This document shows, in pieces, positions 23,525-35,060 of a stretch of DNA of 64,000 bases (position 1 is the first letter of the stretch; each line of letters begins with the position of its first letter). Source of the DNA: Tetrapyrgos nigripes (taxonomy: Eukaryota > Basidiomycota > Agaricomycetes > Agaricales > Campanellaceae); NCBI GenBank assembly GCA_013368315.1, contig JAACJM010000247.1:1-64000 (forward strand), given 5' to 3'. Under the pieces are notes generated by a model. It had not been told where the DNA came from. It was given only the letters and a program-made list of their open reading frames with translations, and did not search any database. The position numbers were made by a program, and so were the translations under genes.

Positions 23525-24232
23525 ATGCGTCCAACATCCCTCAGAGTCACTCCCAGTCTTATCCCATTCATTCTTACCGCTTTGGCTTTCGCCTTGGTCG
23601 AGGTACAGGTACAAGCAGCACCTGTCTCTCAAGTGACAGCGCTAGCTAGTACGGCTACGTTAACCACCACCACCACTGGCACAACGCCAACGACAAGGGG
23701 AACCTCAACCTCAACCTCAACCTCATCTCCACTCGCAGATATAGAGGGACTGGGCTATGGCCCCGACCATGCCCATGCCCTTGCTCGTGCCGTCGACACC
23801 AGTACCCATAGTACCCCTAACCAAGTACTAGAACCCCAGGCTCAGGCTCGCGGTGTTCTCGGCTTTGGTAGAACCAAAACCTCTACGTCTTCGTCTACCT
23901 CTACAAGATCAACGAGGATGACCGCGACAACGGCACCGCCTGGCCTAAGCCTTACTCGTGCCCGTCCCATTGGCGAACTCGTAACCACGAAAACGAAAAC
24001 GAAAACGGGAACGAGTAGTAGTACTGGTTTTGCAATGGCACCGCCTGGCCTAAGCCTTACTCGTGCCAGTCCCATTGGTGAACTTGTAACGACGAAAACG
24101 AAAACGAAAACGAAAACGGGAACGGGAGCGGGAACTGGTATATGGAATAAAGTGACGAGTGCTGTGAGGGGACATAAGACGACGTCGACGTCGACGCCGA
24201 CTGGAGGTATGGGTATGGGTGTGGGTGTTTAG
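23525..24232 (+). CDS. secreted Ser/Thr-rich repeat protein, copy A
   Basis: The 235-codon frame begins with a clear signal peptide (about residues 1-31, ending VQVQA|APVS). The rest is dominated by Thr, Ser, Gly and Lys: TATLTTTTTGTTPTTRGT, (KT)n runs, and a tandem unit APPGLSLTRAxPIGELVTTK seen twice. It ends GMGMGVGV. It looks like an extracellular, probably O-glycosylated low-complexity protein; I do not recognise a family. After the TAG the same frame stays open for about 110 more codons of Gly/Met/Glu-rich sequence, and a Ser/Asp/Glu-rich frame follows to about 24900. The real gene may therefore be longer, with an unrecognised intron. Copy B (37594-38309) is frameshifted. Confidence 0.6.
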   Translation: MRPTSLRVTPSLIPFILTALAFALVEVQVQAAPVSQVTALASTATLTTTTTGTTPTTRGTSTSTSTSSPLADIEGLGYGPDHAHALARAVDTSTHSTPNQVLEPQAQARGVLGFGRTKTSTSSSTSTRSTRMTATTAPPGLSLTRARPIGELVTTKTKTKTGTSSSTGFAMAPPGLSLTRASPIGELVTTKTKTKTKTGTGAGTGIWNKVTSAVRGHKTTSTSTPTGGMGMGVGV

Positions 24233-24822
24233 CTGACGGGTGGATTTGGTGGTACTGTTGATGGTTGTGGTGGTGAAATGGTAACGGACCCCAAGATGGG
24301 GATGGAAGGTACTGGTTCGGGAGGAGGAGGGTTCCGGGGAGAAGATGAAATGGGAGGTGAGACGGCTATGGGTATGGCAGTGGAATGGGAGGTGAAAAGG
24401 GAGGTGAAAAGTGAGACGGGTATGGGTATGGGTTTGGCTATGGGCGATGGAATGGGAGACGAAGACAAAATGGACCCTGGCCATTCTAGCTCTACCAATA
24501 GTTCTGGTTCTGGTGGTCACTATCATTGGCTTTGCAGGTCACTCCGAGTCCGAGTCTGGTCACTCTCCCAGTAGTGGGGCCAATGGCTCGGGTAGCAAAG
24601 AGGATGAAGGGCTCGGGAGAGAACGTCACGGTGGAGTTACTGTTGAAGGTGTTGGTAACGATGGGGAATTTGATGCGTCGGAGACAGATATCGATATCGA
24701 TACAGAGGAGGGTGATACGGATGTAGATGGAAGTGCTGGAAGCCACGGTGGTATGGACCCGGAGGGTTCTGGTGCGAAGGACGACTCCGACTCCGACTCC
24801 TTGCCTGGGGGTAAAGTGGATG
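24233..24822 (+). other. low-complexity open sequence downstream of the Ser/Thr-rich gene
   Basis: The frame of the preceding gene continues past its TAG to 24574 as Gly/Met/Glu-rich codons. A second frame to about 24900 encodes an acidic Ser/Asp/Glu tract (SESESG, ETDIDIDTEEGDTDVDGS). Copy B keeps the same composition with indels. A 25-bp segment with GT...AG ends (GTGGTCACTATC ... TTTGCAG, about 24511-24537) in A is replaced by CAA in B. Either this is the 3' part of one longer gene or it is a decaying microsatellite-like region. Confidence 0.4.
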
Positions 24823-25558
24823 CAAGGGGGTTCGGATACTGTGGACCGGTACACTCCGGGGTCGGTCGGTTGGAGGTCCGCAGGCCACTAAAAAATTTTT
24901 GATGCGTAATATTTTTGGGCTTCGTAGACGTTGAGAAGAGCAGGATAGTGTGTATAAAATAATTTTACATCCCTTTCTGACAGTTTGAGCAACAAAGATG
25001 AAGTAAAGTAAGCTATCATAGGCAGCGGCAGCGAGGATAGGTCATGTAAGACGGAAAATCAAATATCCTCATTGCCTGGCCGTCCACTCCATCAGTGTAC
25101 TCAGAAAAAAAAACAGTAATGATTGACTCAGATGAGAAATCCCAGCGTACCAAAAGGCCCAGAGTGATGGAAGGTAGCGATATCTTCGTGTGTGTGTGCG
25201 GGGTGGTTGTCCAAGATGGAGAGAGAAGTCGACCGACGTTGCAGCTGGTTGCAGCAACCGAGCAAAATGGGTGAGTACTATTACTGCCATTTTTGCGTCA
25301 GGAAACTCACCTTTGCGTTCCCAAATCATAGTACCATTGTATATGTGTGCAGCTGGATGAGTTTGTGCTGTCTGGCTGGCTGTGCGAGGTTTGCGAGGCA
25401 GAGAGAGGTCAGTCTCAGAAACGAGGAAGGCGAAATTGATGACGCGTATATTACATAAGCTACCTTTTATGGAAGGTCGGTTGGTCGGTTGGTCTGCTCA
25501 AGGTCCTTAAAAAAATTTTCGAGGTTGTGTAATAAAATAAATTTTTCGGACCCCCTTG
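24823..25558. mobile_element. hAT-like non-autonomous element, 736 bp
   Basis: The ends are CAAGGGGGTTCGG and CGGACCCCCTTG, inverted repeats with one mismatch. They are flanked by an exact 8-bp duplication, AGTGGATG, at 24815-24822 and 25559-25566. Copy B of the duplicated block has a single AGTGGAT(A) at the matching place (about 38924-38931) and no insert, so the boundaries are proven by an empty site. An 8-bp duplication with short CA(A/G)GG ends is typical of the hAT superfamily. The interior has no transposase frame. Confidence 0.88.
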
Positions 25559-25801
25559 AGTGGATGCATATGGGTTTTGATTTTTCGTGAAGAATATTCT
25601 GTTTATCCCGTCGGTCCAAGTACCAGGGCACGACTGATATGATTCTTCAGGTAAATCATGTATGAATCCAGAAGCAATCGATGTCGTTCTAAAACTTCCT
25701 TCTTTTCTTCAAATGAGTCGCTCTTCAATTGAAGGCAGTTGGCCCCACAGGTGACCCATGATGACTTCTGGACATGATTATGCCTCTGAGCATTATATCG
25801 A

Positions 25802-28633
25802 CCATCATCATCCATTCCAAAAAAATGAATCCAGCCTCCTCCTGCCGTCTGTTCTCTCTGAAACTTTGCATATACACTCTTTTGTTCTCCTCAAGGCTTT
25901 CTATCAAGTCTTATAGCGGGAAAAGCACTCCTTTCGAGTCTACACTGTTGAGGACGTCAAGCAGTCACTTTTTGCTGCTCCTCCCACATTACACAGCCAC
26001 AAGAACGTGACTTCCATCCAATCACGACACTTGGATTCTTGCTACAGGCAGTCTCAACACCTCGTCTGCATTCCCTGCTGCATGTAAGTCGTTTCTTGCT
26101 ACCTGCATACCCTCCTACACACTCTACACACCCTACATACACTTCTCTCATCCAATGCACACACATTCCACATGCACTCCATAACAAAAAAAAAAAACTA
26201 GGCTCTAACGCCTCCAAGCTCTAACACTTGAAAAATAAATGAAATAAAAAGAACACACAGACGAACATCGTCCTCCTACTAGGCTCTAACGGCTCTAAGC
26301 TCTAATGCTTGCATGTGTCCCTAGAACTGTGCCATATCCCTACTACTCGCTCATTTAGGCTCTAACACCTCTATTCCCAACAGTCTGTACCTCCTCCATG
26401 AAGAAGCCTATTATGAAACAGACCACACTGTCCTTCAATAAGCAAGCCCCTACTTGCCCTCCTCCACAAAGCAGTTCTCACAGCACTCTCGATCCTTCAG
26501 CCCCACCTCAATAAGCAAGCCCCTGCTCACCCTCTACAAAGCGCAGTTCTTATGGGACTCTCAATCCCTCAGCCTCCGCCCCTTCGGCGACCCCACGACG
26601 GGCATGACAATGTCTTGCACAGGTCTCCACTGAAGGACGACTTCTTTACCCTCTAGCTCTTGCTTTACATACTCTCTAGCTCTCTCACTCTATAATCTTG
26701 TACACCTTCTGCCCATACCTCACACACTTTAACATCAGAATGTATACCTTATTTTCTCTTACATCAGGAGCATCAATAATACATTAGCTTCTACTCTGTA
26801 ATTGTGTACTCTGCTCAATATGCTGGGGGTAACACACACCCCGTTCAACGTCTCCAGCTCTACTTCTACTGCTACCTAATGTTTGACCTCAATCCAATGG
26901 CACTCAGTCTTACTCATCGCCATTCACAAAACTAACCATGCCTTGACATCTTTTGCATATGCCGTTTCTCAACCCTCTTTGTAGGCTTGTGCATGCTCTC
27001 TTTTACAGCTGCGTGGTATCCCTGACATGCACCCATTTATACCACACATATAGCTACCAAATCTCTGCCTACCTGTCACTGCCAGCTGGAACCCTGCCTA
27101 TATTAACTCTCACCCTTCTCCTGTTGCTCATGCACTTGTACGTCCTCCTAATCATTTCACACATGAAATCTTGGTGAATGCACCAACAAAGTAATTAGGG
27201 GGTTATTTCAACACGAACTTCAAATCCTGTAACCATCTTTCATGATATCGTCACTCCCGACACCCAACAACCTCCACCAGTCCATGCCTGCCCTGTATGC
27301 CCTGCATGTATTTTGCAATCCTTTCAAACTTGCAATCTAGTCACTTCTATTAATGTTTGATTAAACAACAACCATCCTTACCCACCTGGCCGTGCATTCT
27401 GACAGGTTCAGGATGAGATCTCTGTCCAAATACTCAGTCATATCCCTGGGCACTGGGCATTGAGCTTCTTAGTCCACTTCTGCTATACCTTCCTCTCCTT
27501 GGAAAAGATCACTATCCATGCTACTGCACATAGCATGTGGATGACCTGCTAAGAACTGTTCTCTTCATATATCAGAAGAGTCTTGAAAAACATACAGATC
27601 TATACACCTATGGCAGGATCATTCTTTGTTTGACACAGCGCTACATTCCCGCTCATCTCCATCCACAATCTGCCACAGAGGCCCATTTCTGGCACCTCTG
27701 TTCACGGAGCTTGCAATTCTGCCACTTCAATATCATCGAATCACCCTTGCTATGCGCTGCCTTCTGTACATCCTATTGAGAGACTGTATCCACTGTGCCA
27801 TTGCATTTCAGTTGTAAACACCACCAATGCTTTATATCCTCCATCCCAAATCACAAAACTCTGCTTCACATCACTGATCCAATATTATTGGCCCTCACTC
27901 CATCTTACACCATCAATCTAATATCATCAAATCCATTCTGCCTTGACTCTCACTATGAAGTCAATCTACTCAAAATCGATTTCTTCTCTTCATCAAGCTA
28001 TCATAATCTGCCATCCCACTATCACTGTCCTTTGCATTACCCTAACTCTACCTTCTTTTCATCCTTCACAATCTACACTCAGAATCAATATCTTTGCTCT
28101 ACCTCACTTGCAGCATCATCACAAATTCCACTTCCCATTACAAGCATTCCCTTCTCTCCAGCCTTGCAGCTTGAATCCACATTCAATGTCAATATCTTTA
28201 ATCTACCCTGCTTTCACCCCAACCCTGTACTCAGTATTAAAACTCTCTCCTAATACCTTGCATTCTGCACTCAGAATAATATCTTTCTCCACTTCACTCT
28301 CAGCTCACCTCAACCCCGTATTCTATCAAAACAATCTCCTAAGTCCTCGCAATCTGCACTCGAAATCATAACTTCACTCAGAACCACTCTCAGCTCACTC
28401 TCATATTTCATCAAGGTCTCTCATTTCTAGTGTGGTTTGAGCCATTTAAGTAATCCAGGTTCTACGCCAGACAATCGTACACTTGTTCTCCTTCCATCTC
28501 AATTTTCAGCACATCATCAAACACAATTTGACAATTCTGATTTAGCTGTGCAAGCTCCTGATCTAATCACCTGCCGTTCGACTACCGTCATGATGTTGAT
28601 GTGCTCGATTTCATTGGTAAGGGCTTAGAGTAG
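25802..28633 (+). repeat. degenerate 2.8-kb repeat R, direct copy
   Basis: The whole segment is repeated in reverse orientation at 41133-43755. Homology starts at ATCATCATCCATTCC and ends at GGGCTTAGAGTAGACG. Between the copies, a block of about 176 bp (27413-27588) is missing from the other one. No frame longer than about 150 codons survives and those present are pyrimidine-driven. Inside lie several GTTAGAGC(C/T)(T/G) units (26200-26370) and a duplicated CAATAAGCAAGCCCCT segment (26440-26525). It is probably a decayed retroelement or large non-autonomous element, class not certain. Confidence 0.75.
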
Positions 28634-29445
28634 ACGGGTTAGATTTAAGGGTTAAAATCGAAAATTTCTCGAAAATTTCTATGTAAAATAACAAGCCTAT
28701 TTTATGTAATCCTCATCAGAAGGAATATCTATTGCACCATCATCTGGTATTCATCCTCTTCAGCATCCGAGAGCAAGTGGATTAGCAGAAAGGCCCCGGG
28801 CCCCGCCCTTTTTTTGGGGCCGATGGGGCCTGCGGGGCCTGCCAGTCTCCTGCAGCATATAGAGGGAGAGACACGTAGATCACATCGGGCAGTGTCTCAT
28901 GTAGCGTCAGTAGCAATTAGGAGTGGGTCCTATTTGTATATAGAGCGCGGGGAATGATAAGGGTTTCATTCTTCCTTTCTTGCTTCCCATCATGCTGCTC
29001 TTCTTTGATGTCTTTGTCACCACTAAATCACGTCCATACCATCAGCTCTCCAAATCTCTCAGTCTCATCATGTTGGAAGACCGTTTACTGGTCAGATGGC
29101 ATGGATCATGGGACAACAGTGCACATCATGCCTTTCTTTTATTCTAGTTTTCACCTCACTCGTTTTTACTAGGTTCTGGGAATACTTCAAACCCCCAAGT
29201 GTCTATGCCACTTTGCAGGGGTATGATGGTGCGCATTATATCTATTTTGTGGTCTAATATCACGCTCACTCCCCCTTCACTGCTTCTTGAAGTTCTTTGT
29301 CTATACCATGGCTGCTTCACGCCTTTGCTTACAGGTTTATTTCTGTTTTCAACACCTCTGCTGATTTTTGTTTGTCATCCTTGCTGGTGAGTTTTTTTTC
29401 CTCAACTCTTTATCACTCCATCTCTTTTTTTGGAGTAGGGGGAAG

Positions 29446-29575
29446 CACGCTGAAAGGACAAAAATATCCACTCGACGGATAGATGACATTATTGTACTGA
29501 TATAAGATGTTTCTGTACAAAAATGTGTTTCTGTATGCCTTTCTGCCAAGCGGATATTTTTGTGTTTTCAGCGTG
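29446..29575. mobile_element. 130-bp inverted-repeat element (MITE family M1), copy 1
   Basis: It starts CACGCTGAAA and ends TTTTCAGCGTG. The inverted arms run about 28 bp and include ACAAAAATATCC. A 3-bp duplication AAG flanks it (29443-29445, 29576-29578). A second copy of exactly the same length is at 34021-34150. No coding capacity. Confidence 0.85.
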
Positions 29576-29890
29576 AAGTCTCCCCCTACAACCTCCTCTT
29601 CCATGCTCTGCACATTGTCCCTTTTTTTGTTTACAGTAGGGGGAAGTCTCCCCCTACAACCCCCTCTTCTGTGCTCTGCACATCATCTCTTTTTTGTTTA
29701 CAGTAGGGGGAAGTCTCCACCTACAACCCCTCTTCCGTGCTCTGCACATCATCTCTTTTTTCGTTCACAGTAGGGGGAAGCCTCCCCCTACAACCCCCTC
29801 TTTTGTGCTCTGCACATTGTCTCTTTTTTTGTTCACAGTAGGGGAAGTGTACACTGTCTCCTTTTTTTTTGTAGGGGGAAGTTTCCCGCA
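29576..29890. repeat. 67-bp minisatellite
   Basis: About four and a half units, each running AAGTCTCCCCCTACAACC...CTCTGCACAT...TTTACAGTAGGGGG, follow the MITE directly. The sequence left of the MITE (GTAGGGGGAAG) matches a unit end, so the MITE sits at a unit junction. The last units are shortened and T-rich. Confidence 0.85.
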
Positions 29891-31788
29891 CTCTTTTTTG
29901 GTTTTTCGTACATACGTACATTCATCCTGAGGGAATATATAAAAAATTCAATGGAAATCCATGTATTTCGTACATAGACAACTATATCAATGAAACAGCA
30001 CCTACAAACAAGTAACATTGAGGGAATGACTAGAAATACAACACAAATTAGCCACCAGTGATGGTATGCGCCGCTGACTGAGGCCATGTCGATAGCAGGC
30101 TGTGAAGCCGAAAAAATTCAGTACAATGCTGAGAAAATGAAAGATTTACACGTACTTGAGGGTCAATCTGTGACGGTGGTACAGAACAAAGGTCGCCAAC
30201 CATGAGGGTTTATAAACCTCAGTGAAAGGGACTGGTCACCTGAGAAAGTCGAACAGGAGTTGGGGGAAAGTTGGGGGTCAGGAGTTCACCCCTCTATAGG
30301 CATGCCCCTAAGGCCCTGTCTCATGTGATCGAGCCCCGTCTCACTATCATGGGCCCCAGATTTTATATTGAACTGGGGCCTTTCTGCCAGTCCACTTATA
30401 CACGAGCGTCTGCGAGAGCCTCCATGAGTATTGCCTCCTCATTGATCACGAGTGACTCGAGCTCGCTTCGGGAGTCTTGCAAATAAGGTTTCAGGTGAAA
30501 ACAATGGAGGCTTCCACACTCTTGGGAGAGATTCAAAGACTGCCTGGAGACACAGGAGGCTGCTGTAGTCATCAGGAAGGTCATGGTCAATGACTTCCTC
30601 ACTTGCTCACAGCATTTAGTTAGCCGAGCTTAAGCTTTAAATCCATCTTCCAAAATCCTTAAATTTAAGGGCATTAAGCCCTTAAACGACTTAAGGGTCA
30701 AACCCTTAAGTGGAACACTGCCGCGGATGACTAAGGATAAAGTGTGACGCTGACAGCTCATCGTCTTGACCTCGACCTTCTCCCATTCTTTCTGGGGGGA
30801 GACTCTGCTGCATCCATAATGGGTAGAAGCAAGAGGATCTGAGCCAGTAACTTTTTTTCTGCACTTCAGACCTGTCGTGATGCAAATGCTACAGAGGAAG
30901 ATTGATTTGAGGAATGTAGAGTATGAAAGGGTGTGGGCCAGTGCTGAGCGTGGTGGAAACGAGTCCAGTGAGTTCAAATTTAAGATGCTAGACCACACTC
31001 CAGTGAAGATATTCAACAAAAAATGAATATTGCTGGTTCAATTTCTGAGAAAAGTACTAGTGTAGATCATTGTGTAGAATCAGAGGCTCAGAGCTATAAT
31101 CAATATACATGAGAAGAAGATACAGCCCTCGAGCTCTTGAAAAGGGAATACTTACAAGAATAGGGGCACATATTCTCTATTACCGGAGAAAATTGGAAAG
31201 AAATTTGATCGAGACAGACAGAGGAAACCGGGACAAACTCAACATAGCCACACGCGGAAACGCAGTGTAAAGAACTCGTCCTCATTCTTCGGCCTCGTAA
31301 TAAAAAGCCGGTTCTAGTACCAGAGGTGGTGGAGGGGCTTGAAAAATGAATGTACGTGTTTTCGGCAGTGGGAGTGTCGTTGTCGTTGTCGTCGACCATG
31401 AAGTTGTGTGCTAGGGGTTTAAACCGGTCTGAGTCGTACCCGATGTCATGCCGTCACACAAACTTAGCCGCAACTTAAGCGAACAGTGCCCGGACAAACC
31501 CGAAATCGCGTTGCTGATCACCTCTAATAATGGCTCGGAGTGTCCATGAAAGATGAGGGCATGACCGCGTAAGCTATCACCATGAATGTGTAGTTTGCAT
31601 GTCCTGTGAGCATACACAAAGCTCCAGAGACTCAGAGTTTCGTATTACTTCTCACCATTTGCCTTTACTCGCATATGTCTGATTACATGCAATTACTCTG
31701 GGAGTTACCCGGCAACAGTACTCTGAAATACACACTGAATTTGAACGGAACTCTCGCAGAGAAAGATTAACCATCCTCTTGATACCCC

Positions 31789-33831
31789 TCAAACTTTTCC
31801 TCTCCACCTAACCTCCAAATCCCTCAAAATCAAATACAACAAGCCACACAAGAAGAACGCAACCTCAAAGCCAATATCCCCCGTCTTCTCTCCTATCGGA
31901 CCAATGAACAGGACCTGATTCATACTCGGTGTAATGAGCCCGTAAGACAACACCAATGCGGCGAGGGCAGGTATGCCAGTTGGAAGCTGGCTAGGACGAT
32001 TCCATTGGGTTATATCGTAGCCCATCGTGGTAGAGTAAGGGTTGTCTGGGGTTTGGTTCCGCCGGCGATAAACAAAATGTTCGACGAGGACGATAGCGAC
32101 GAATTCGCTAACCCAGTACCCGACGAGAGCGAGAAAATTTTCGAGTGTGTCGTTGAAGCGGTGTGAGCCGACAATTGCCAGAGGGAGCACACTGCCAAAC
32201 GGCATCAGTCAAACTGGTCCCTTCCTTCCTAGCCCGCTGGACCACTCACATAGCTGTAGCAACCAACGAAAAAACATATCTAGGTACCACCACCAGCTTC
32301 GGGATGAGTATCTGGAAATTCAGACACATCGAGTACAATGTCGTAGCGATGTCCGCAGTGACCGATAGACTCAACAACACAGTCAAAAATTTCCCGAAAT
32401 TGCCTACAGGGCTGAGCATGGCTTGTAAGAGACCACCGACGTTGGATGGACCACCAAGGTTCCAGCCATCATTCCAGGAAGGAATGAGAGGTGCTACTGA
32501 AGCAACGGCTGCACCGAGGATTTGGAGACCGGCCTGCAGTACAAAAGGTGAGAATGAGAGCTGCGGCGATTGAAGAGACGCACATTGGATAGTAGGAGCC
32601 CAGTATACGAATAAAGCGCCATCTTCCAGCTGTTTAGTGGGTAGTAAGTACAAGGCACCCACGAACAGACAAGACGGCGTACCTAGATACGTCTGGCCTA
32701 TAATAACTAGTGAAATCTGACGCCAACGGAGCCCACGAAATCACAAATCCCGCTATGACTGACCCAAAAGATAGGACCGAAGCAGCTGTCGCTGGTTCAG
32801 CAGGTGCTGGGGTTGACAGATGTTTTCCGCCCAGCCCGAGTGCGACAAGGAAGCAGACGAGAACTGGGATCCACGCTAGGCGTTCATACCTGCGTATAGC
32901 GAGGGATCAGCATCGACGAGATGTTGTGAAAGGTTCACAGTACTCACCAATTCAGGACATTATAACCGAAAAAGGTGAGCTGTGCGGTAGGGGTGAGCAA
33001 CGCCGGAGAAACAGGCAAAGACTGACGCACAAAGAGAGCTATGACGGTGATAATGACGATGCCGACTCTATAAAAGAACCTACATCAACATGTAAACTGG
33101 TCACTTCAACGTAACACACGCACGTCCAGCTCATCCTTCCATCCGCTACACTGGCCAAAGTCTGGCCTCCAACGATACAATCCAGTATACAGAAACCAAG
33201 GCCACCAATAAGATTGAGTATACTTGGGATGATGACGCCGTAATAGCTATAGGTGGATTGGAATTAGAAAGGGTATGATTAACATATGTATCGACATACC
33301 CAAAACTGTACCTAGCTTGCGTCATTTGCCTCATCCCGAGCTTTGGACCCCAAGTAACGCTGGAATGAAAGAAGACTATCAGAGATGTCGGCATAAGAAG
33401 CAGAAGTACCGGCACACTCACAAATACGCTACCGGCGTGCAACACAGCAGGTTGAAGAATAGGATCACCAGGCAAGAGTCTCCTTTACTGAGACCATATA
33501 CAGCAGGACCGAGAGTCCCAGCAGAGAATGATAGGATGCCAAAATTGGTGGTGAACCAGAGAAAGAAAATTTTGAAGAACTGTTCGTCTGTTCTTTCTTC
33601 GAAGGGAACTGGTTGGATTCCTGTTCCAAAAGATCAGTGAGGTGAGGAGCATGAAAATACAGTTATCGTCGCACCTCTTGTTTCGACACCCCAGGTCAAC
33701 AACTTTCCTGTCACTCTCTTCCATCTTGACGACGATTCAGAGCTGGACCTGGCCTCGTCCTCTGCAAGCTCGGCTTTCTCTGGAATCACTTCAGAAGGGT
33801 CCAAATATCGCTCTAGGTCCGTCTGCGCCAT
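31789..33831 (-). CDS. NCS1 purine/cytosine permease, copy B
   Basis: The ten-exon structure of copy A is conserved with all splice sites recognisable and no stop or frameshift that I could find. The protein should be about 515 residues; it is two shorter near RRRNQTPDN. Differences from copy A are scattered substitutions (for example VLSYGL for VLPYGL, LSVTADIATT for LSVTANIATT, SWAPLASDF for AWAPMASDF). The start MAQTDLERYLDPS is preserved at 33831. Predicted role: import of purines, cytosine or a related base at the plasma membrane. Both copies appear able to work, so the pair may differ in expression or substrate. Confidence 0.88.
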
Positions 33832-35060
33832 TATGAGAGAGAAGGTGCCTAAGGAGGAAAAGGAGAAGGATAAGAAGAAGGCTCTGAGAAGAGACGAATG
33901 ATTTGAGTCGTTTTCACCGCACTATCGCAGCCTGAGATCAAGAAGTATTATCTTGTTATCTTCCGAGTCAAGAGACCAGTTCATCATGAGCTAGAACTGG
34001 AGAATAAATAGCTGGACTGACATGCCGAAAAGACAAAAATATCCGCTCGACGGATAGATGACATTATTGTACAGATATAAGATATATCTGTACAAAAATG
34101 TGTTTCTGTACGCCTTTCTGCCGAGCGGATATTTTTGTATTTTCGGCGTGTGAGTCCTAGTGCCGTACCGCTGCTGGCCATGGCTCCAGAGTCCAGAGGG
34201 TGATACAAGGGTGATACAAGGGTAATAGTAAGAAAGATGACACGTGCACGCGGTTACAAATTTCATCCTCACGGTCATGGCCCGACGCGCCTTGTCCACT
34301 CACTAACAGGTCGGAGGATTCTAATTTCATCCTCGACCTCCAGCATCTGTTGAACCCTATGCTCTTCAAGCCCACCCACCCCAAGACTCAAGTTCTGATT
34401 CGGAGGAAGCCGCAATCCTTGCCCCGAATCTCACTTGCAGAGAGCGGCCTCAACTTGGCCTCAACCTAGGCCAGACGAGCACAGCCAAGTTGACGCGTCT
34501 TTCTCTCCCCCAAGAAACACGCCCACAAAAACCCAACCAAAAACGAGACATAAAAAACCACCGACGAGAAGCAAAGCCAGCGATAAATGCAAGCGGCGAG
34601 AAACAAACAGCAGCAAAACCAGCCCAGAAAGATGGAAAAGAAGAAAACCTACCTGACACACAATAGTCAACACCGACGCCTGCCTTCTGCTTGACAATCA
34701 GACTGATTCGTATATCACGCCATTAGAAGATAGATGTTCCGTAGCGTAGAGACAAGCCATAGCCTTGTAGTTTAGACCATGAGAGAAACAAGAAACCGAC
34801 TTATTTTTCTCACGCGTAACCTCCTCCTTCTAACCGTCATCATAAATACTCAGAAGGATTATCAGCTACTCATAGACGGCCAAAAGGGTGGATCTGACCT
34901 GAGATGGTGCCATTCACAAGATACATTACTAAATAATATAGGTAGGTAAACCGTAAAACAATCAACAAGTGCTCGTGTATCGCTGAGCAGTTGGACGTTT
35001 AACTATGCAAACCCTTCGCTTCATTCATAAATACAATCCTCCCAAAATCCTCCCCACATA
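33832..35060. other. spacer with MITE and left part of the B-only segment
   Basis: Up to about 34285 this matches copy A, interrupted by the MITE. Beyond that the DNA has no counterpart in copy A. I see no supported gene in 34300-35060; the opposite-strand frames there overlap one another and lack known features. Confidence 0.45.
34021..34150. mobile_element. 130-bp inverted-repeat element (MITE family M1), copy 2
   Basis: It starts CATGCCGAAAAGAC and ends TTTTCGGCGTG, flanked by a 3-bp duplication TGA (34018-34020, 34151-34153). Duplication copy A has the uninterrupted site GCTGGACTGAGCGCTAG (about 22731-22747), so the insertion came after the duplication or was never in A. Confidence 0.88.

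Larger units (their letters stand above)
20385..25780. repeat. segmental duplication, copy A
   Basis: Nearly the whole interval is repeated at 31690-39165 in the same orientation. Homology begins near ACTCTGG plus ACCCG(A/G)CAACAGTACT (A about 20390, B about 31697) and ends at CTTCTGGACATGATT (A 25778, B 39164). It includes the permease gene, the upstream spacer and the Ser/Thr-rich gene. Copy A alone carries a 736-bp hAT-like insertion (24823-25558). Copy B alone carries a 130-bp element and a 2.6-kb segment with a nuclease gene. Confidence 0.9.
28775..30397. mobile_element. possible terminal-inverted-repeat element, 1.6 kb
   Basis: AAGTGGAttaGCAGAAAGGCCCC at the left end pairs with its reverse complement at the right end with three mismatches. 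I find no target duplication and no transposase frame, so the element boundaries are tentative. The 130-bp element at 29446-29575 and the 67-bp minisatellite lie inside it. Confidence 0.3.
28634..31689. other. gene-free interval between repeat R and duplication copy B
   Basis: No gene is supported. The interval contains a GC-rich stretch (28791-28845, GGCCCCGGGCCCC then GGGGCCTGCGGGGCC), a 130-bp element, a 67-bp minisatellite, and a run of CTTAAGGG/CCCTTAAG words at 30655-30712. A 39-codon frame at 30087 and a 129-codon minus frame at 30630-31019 have no recognisable features. An imperfect inverted pair of about 23 bp at 28775-28797 and 30375-30397 might bound an old element. Confidence 0.4.

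Noticed and set aside
24229..24888. Pro/Ser-rich minus-strand proteins opposite the Ser/Thr-rich region
   Set aside because: They are antisense shadows of Gly/Met- and Ser/Glu-rich low-complexity sequence.
25990..28400. Coding genes within repeat R
   Set aside because: The frames are short, pyrimidine-driven (Ser/Leu/Pro/His-rich) and the inverted copy shares them only as part of the same degenerate repeat.
30630..31019. A 129-codon minus-strand gene
   Set aside because: No recognisable domain, no promoter or splice context, and it includes a run of CTTAAGGG repeats.
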